This document shows positions 61,750 to 64,000 of a stretch of 64,000 nucleotides of DNA, one piece after another. Under the pieces are notes generated by a model that had not been told where the DNA came from, did not search any database, and saw nothing but the letters and a program-made list of their open reading frames with translations. Source of the stretch: Lachnospiraceae bacterium UBA4338 (GTDB lineage: Bacteria > Bacillota > Clostridia > Lachnospirales > Lachnospiraceae); the NCBI GenBank assembly GCA_002393735.1, contig DGTK01000008.1:1-64000 (forward strand), read 5' to 3'. Each line of letters starts with the position of its first letter. Within the stretch, counting starts at the first letter, position 1. The position numbers and the translations under genes are program-made.

Positions 61750-63144
61750 CTAATTCCACCTAAGTCCCTTAGGATAGTGGTTCTTTATTGTATTTCCGAC
61801 CTTTTTTCCCCAGCCAATGGAATATCCGTCCACGCACATAAGTGCCCAGCCGTCCTTACCCGGTTCATCCACATTAAGGGTAAGACCTTTCAGATAATTA
61901 GTCACCTCATCTTCGGCCATACTTAAACTAATTTTAACATCTTTTGGACTAATAATCAAAGAAAGTGCGTGAGAAGGAATAAATCTTTCTTTCACTACCG
62001 TTCCAAGTTCCAGTCCCGGTCTTAAAACCTTCAATTTATCAAGATTCATGGCCATCGGCATCAGATATAAATTATCTCCAAAACTGATAAAATCCCCGCC
62101 TTCATATCTTTCCCAAAAACCTTCATTAAAGTTTTCCTTAAAAAACTTCTTTGCAACCTGCATCATCGCAAGGGTATTCCTGTCATTGCCCTTCTTCTTG
62201 TAAGGCCTGGCCTCTTCCACATCTTCATCTCTTCCAAGGACGCAGGCAAAATGTCCTTCCCCGTCTATCAAATGTGGAAAAAGTCTCATTCCGTTCCCTA
62301 CAGGTTCATATCCTTCTTTAAAGAATTTCTTATAAGGGCTTGGAATTGTTTTAAAATCTTCATGCGTATCCAGAAAATCCTTTATAAGATTCTCATCTTC
62401 TTCCATTGCAAAAGTACAGGTTGAATAAACAATTCTGCCCGTGCCTTTAAGCATTTTTGATGCCGCATCCATAATTTCTTTTTGTCTTTCGGCGCACATC
62501 AGCACATTATCAGGGCTCCACATATTAAGGGCGTCCTCTTCCTTTCGGAACATTCCCTCTCCTGAGCACGGTGCGTCCACCACAATCAAATCAAAGTAAT
62601 TCTCAAACCTGTCAGCAAGTTTCACAGGATTTTCCGAGATTACAACAGTATTGGTAATCGCGCATCTTTCAACATTCTGTGAGAGAACAGCCGCTCTTCC
62701 TGCATTAATTTCATTGGCAACAAGAAGCCCTTTATTCTCCATAAGCGCTGCAAGATAGGTAGTCTTGCCGCCTGGAGCTGCACATAAATCAAGCACCTTA
62801 AGCTCTGACTTATCTATTCTCAAATCCTTCGCCGATTCCATGGCTATCTCCGCCACACACATGGCCGAAGGCTCCTGAATATAATAAAGTCCTGCCTCAA
62901 AATAAGGACTTTTCCCCGGCTTAATCTCATCCTCATTATAATAATATCCCAAAGATGCCCAGGGTACAGGCTTTAAATCCCTGCCAAGAAGTTTCATCAC
63001 GCAGGCACCATCCGTCTTAAGTGAATTAACCCTGAGCCCCTTATGTAATGGCTTATCAAGGGATGCTAAATAAGCATCATATTCATCCCCTAAGAGTTCT
63101 TCCATTCTACTGGCATATTCTATTGGAAGGTCCGTTCTATTCAT
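61750..63144 (-). CDS. RsmF/NOL1-type RNA 5-methylcytosine methyltransferase
   Basis: A 464-residue SAM-dependent enzyme of the RsmB/RsmF group. It has DLCAAPGGKTTYLAALM near 115, the VVDAPCSGEGMFRKEEDAL motif IV with the release cysteine near 190 and YSTCTFAMEEDEN with the catalytic cysteine near 240, then an RsmF-like C-terminal RNA-binding region (HYPKGLRW at the end). The target cytosine in rRNA or tRNA cannot be decided here. Confidence 0.92.
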   Translation of the reverse strand: MNRTDLPIEYASRMEELLGDEYDAYLASLDKPLHKGLRVNSLKTDGACVMKLLGRDLKPVPWASLGYYYNEDEIKPGKSPYFEAGLYYIQEPSAMCVAEIAMESAKDLRIDKSELKVLDLCAAPGGKTTYLAALMENKGLLVANEINAGRAAVLSQNVERCAITNTVVISENPVKLADRFENYFDLIVVDAPCSGEGMFRKEEDALNMWSPDNVLMCAERQKEIMDAASKMLKGTGRIVYSTCTFAMEEDENLIKDFLDTHEDFKTIPSPYKKFFKEGYEPVGNGMRLFPHLIDGEGHFACVLGRDEDVEEARPYKKKGNDRNTLAMMQVAKKFFKENFNEGFWERYEGGDFISFGDNLYLMPMAMNLDKLKVLRPGLELGTVVKERFIPSHALSLIISPKDVKISLSMAEDEVTNYLKGLTLNVDEPGKDGWALMCVDGYSIGWGKKVGNTIKNHYPKGLRWN

Positions 63145-63152
63145 GAATATCC

Positions 63153-63545
63153 TTAAACAAACTTATATCCTGTAGTTGTAACTCTCGCTACTTCCTTACC
63201 ACCTTCATCTGTGATGGTAATCACATATACGCAGGTGGTTCTTCCATCCTTAACACACTCAGCCCTGGCATAAATTTTCTTTCCCTTTGCAATTCCTAGG
63301 AAATTAATGGTGGAATCCAGTGATACCACATTAGGATTTTCATGGTTGGTTGCAACAGCAAAGGCAAAATCCGCCAGCGTGAAATACACGCCTCCCATTA
63401 CATTTCCTACAGCATTAACATGTCTTTCATCCACAGGCATGGAGCATACTGAATAATTATCACCTACTTCTTCAATATATCCCCCTGCATTGGTAGCAAA
63501 GGCATCCTTAGCGAAAAATTCTCTGATTTCTTCTATACTTTTCAT
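63153..63545 (-). CDS. PaaI-family hotdog thioesterase
   Basis: A 130-residue hotdog-fold protein. NAVGNVMGGVYFTLADFAFAV is the central helix region with the acidic residue expected in PaaI enzymes (LADFA), preceded by DERHVN. The start at 63545 excludes 11 codons that run into the upstream terminator. The acyl-CoA substrate is unknown; the ribosome site is weak. Confidence 0.9.
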   Translation of the reverse strand: MKSIEEIREFFAKDAFATNAGGYIEEVGDNYSVCSMPVDERHVNAVGNVMGGVYFTLADFAFAVATNHENPNVVSLDSTINFLGIAKGKKIYARAECVKDGRTTCVYVITITDEGGKEVARVTTTGYKFV

Positions 63546-63566
63546 ATTTCCCAATCTCTCTGTAAA

Positions 63567-63595
63567 AAAGGGGTGCACAAACTGTGCACCCCTTT
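63567..63595 (-). terminator. Terminator of the msmX-type gene
   Basis: A perfect 13-bp stem AAAGGGGTGCACA/TGTGCACCCCTTT with a 3-base loop, followed by TTT and more T on the minus strand. Confidence 0.92.
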
Positions 63596-63617
63596 AAGTC
63601 TAATTTCAAATTACAAA

Positions 63618-64000
63618 CTAGTTTGTAATAACCTGCTCTGTTTCCTTATCGAATACATGAATCTTCTCAACGTCAAGAGCAAACTTAATTGTATCACCAG
63701 GTCTAGCAGTTGTTCTTGAATCAACTCTTGCTGTCATTGGGAACATCTCAAGATCGAAGTATAAGAATACTTCAGCACCAAGAAGCTCGTAAACCTTAAT
63801 TGTTGATTCGAATACGCTCATAGGTGATGTTTCAACATACATCTCTGAATCATATACATCCTCAGGACGGATACCGAATGTTACGGATTTTCCATCATAA
63901 CCGCCATCAATAAGTTTCTTTGATTTAGCTGGTGGAAGTGGAATCTGATGTCCAGCTACGTTAAGGTAAGCTGTCTCGCCTGATACTTCAACGATAGCAT
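63618..64000 (-). CDS. ABC transporter ATPase, MsmX/UgpC type (C-terminal part)
   Basis: Only the last 127 codons are in the window; the gene continues beyond 64000. The sequence (VSGETAYLNVAGHQIPLPPA, FGIRPEDVYDSEMYVE, STIKVYELLGAEVFLYFDLE, ARPGDTIKFALDVEKIHVFD) is the MOP/TOBE regulatory domain of the sugar ABC ATPases MsmX/UgpC, which energise several carbohydrate importers. The Walker motifs are outside. It ends at its own terminator. Confidence 0.93.
   Translation of the reverse strand, partial: AIVEVSGETAYLNVAGHQIPLPPAKSKKLIDGGYDGKSVTFGIRPEDVYDSEMYVETSPMSVFESTIKVYELLGAEVFLYFDLEMFPMTARVDSRTTARPGDTIKFALDVEKIHVFDKETEQVITN

Overview
The window looks like chromosome of a low-to-moderate GC, Gram-positive anaerobe of the Clostridia, most likely Lachnospiraceae (Roseburia/Butyrivibrio/Lachnospira type). 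The grounds are a GlgC/GlgD glycogen pair, the rpsF-ssb-rpsR-gdpP-rplI-dnaB block, DnaD-type replication proteins, a TPP riboswitch on thiT, a DegV protein, a long-form PRPP synthase, small cysteine-rich DUF proteins and surface proteins with a PKT-type sorting tail. Genus is inference. No rRNA, tRNA, CRISPR array, prophage or transposase gene was seen.

Layout. 0-7.7 kb, minus strand: lipid kinase, mfd and pth, then glgD-glgC. 8.0-13.0 kb, plus strand: murC, dnaD-like, dnaC/dnaI-like, prs. 13.1-13.3 kb: a tandem pair of structured repeats. 13.3-17.0 kb: a two-gene membrane module of unknown role, degV, and the riboswitch-controlled thiT. 17.1-31.6 kb, minus strand: a serpin lipoprotein, a hairpin-rich spacer, an ileS-glgP-aconitase-family series, a third copy of the structured repeat, pncB, and a large secreted protein ending in a degenerate C39-like domain. 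31.6-38.9 kb: a complete F1Fo ATP synthase operon whose c subunit carries the sodium-binding signature. 39-43.9 kb: an accessory block (anchored surface protein, palindrome-rich leader, AAA/PD-(D/E)XK protein, DUF402 protein). 44-49 kb: SleB-like hydrolase, dCMP deaminase, rpiB, tsaC, GH18 protein. 49-51.3 kb: a candidate small RNA, a MecA-like adaptor, a DUF1858 protein and a small ferredoxin. 51.4-57.4 kb: dnaB, rplI, gdpP, rpsR, ssb, rpsF, DUF951, sirtuin. 57.4-64 kb: radical SAM protein, GGDEF protein, DUF6472-like protein, plsC, argC, an rRNA methyltransferase, a thioesterase and the 3' end of an msmX/ugpC-type ABC ATPase gene.

Together these cover glycogen synthesis and breakdown (glgC, glgD, glgP), energy (ATP synthase), replication and repair (mfd, dnaB, dnaD, dnaC, ssb), translation (ileS, pth, rpsF, rpsR, rplI, tsaC), c-di-AMP and c-di-GMP signalling (gdpP, GGDEF) and cell-wall turnover. 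Most of this is ordinary. The best candidates for undescribed biology are non-coding: the roughly 90-base repeat whose stem shows compensatory base changes between copies, the terminated leader RNA and palindromic block before the surface protein gene, and the possible small RNA at 49.3-49.5 kb that carries an exposed anti-Shine-Dalgarno sequence.
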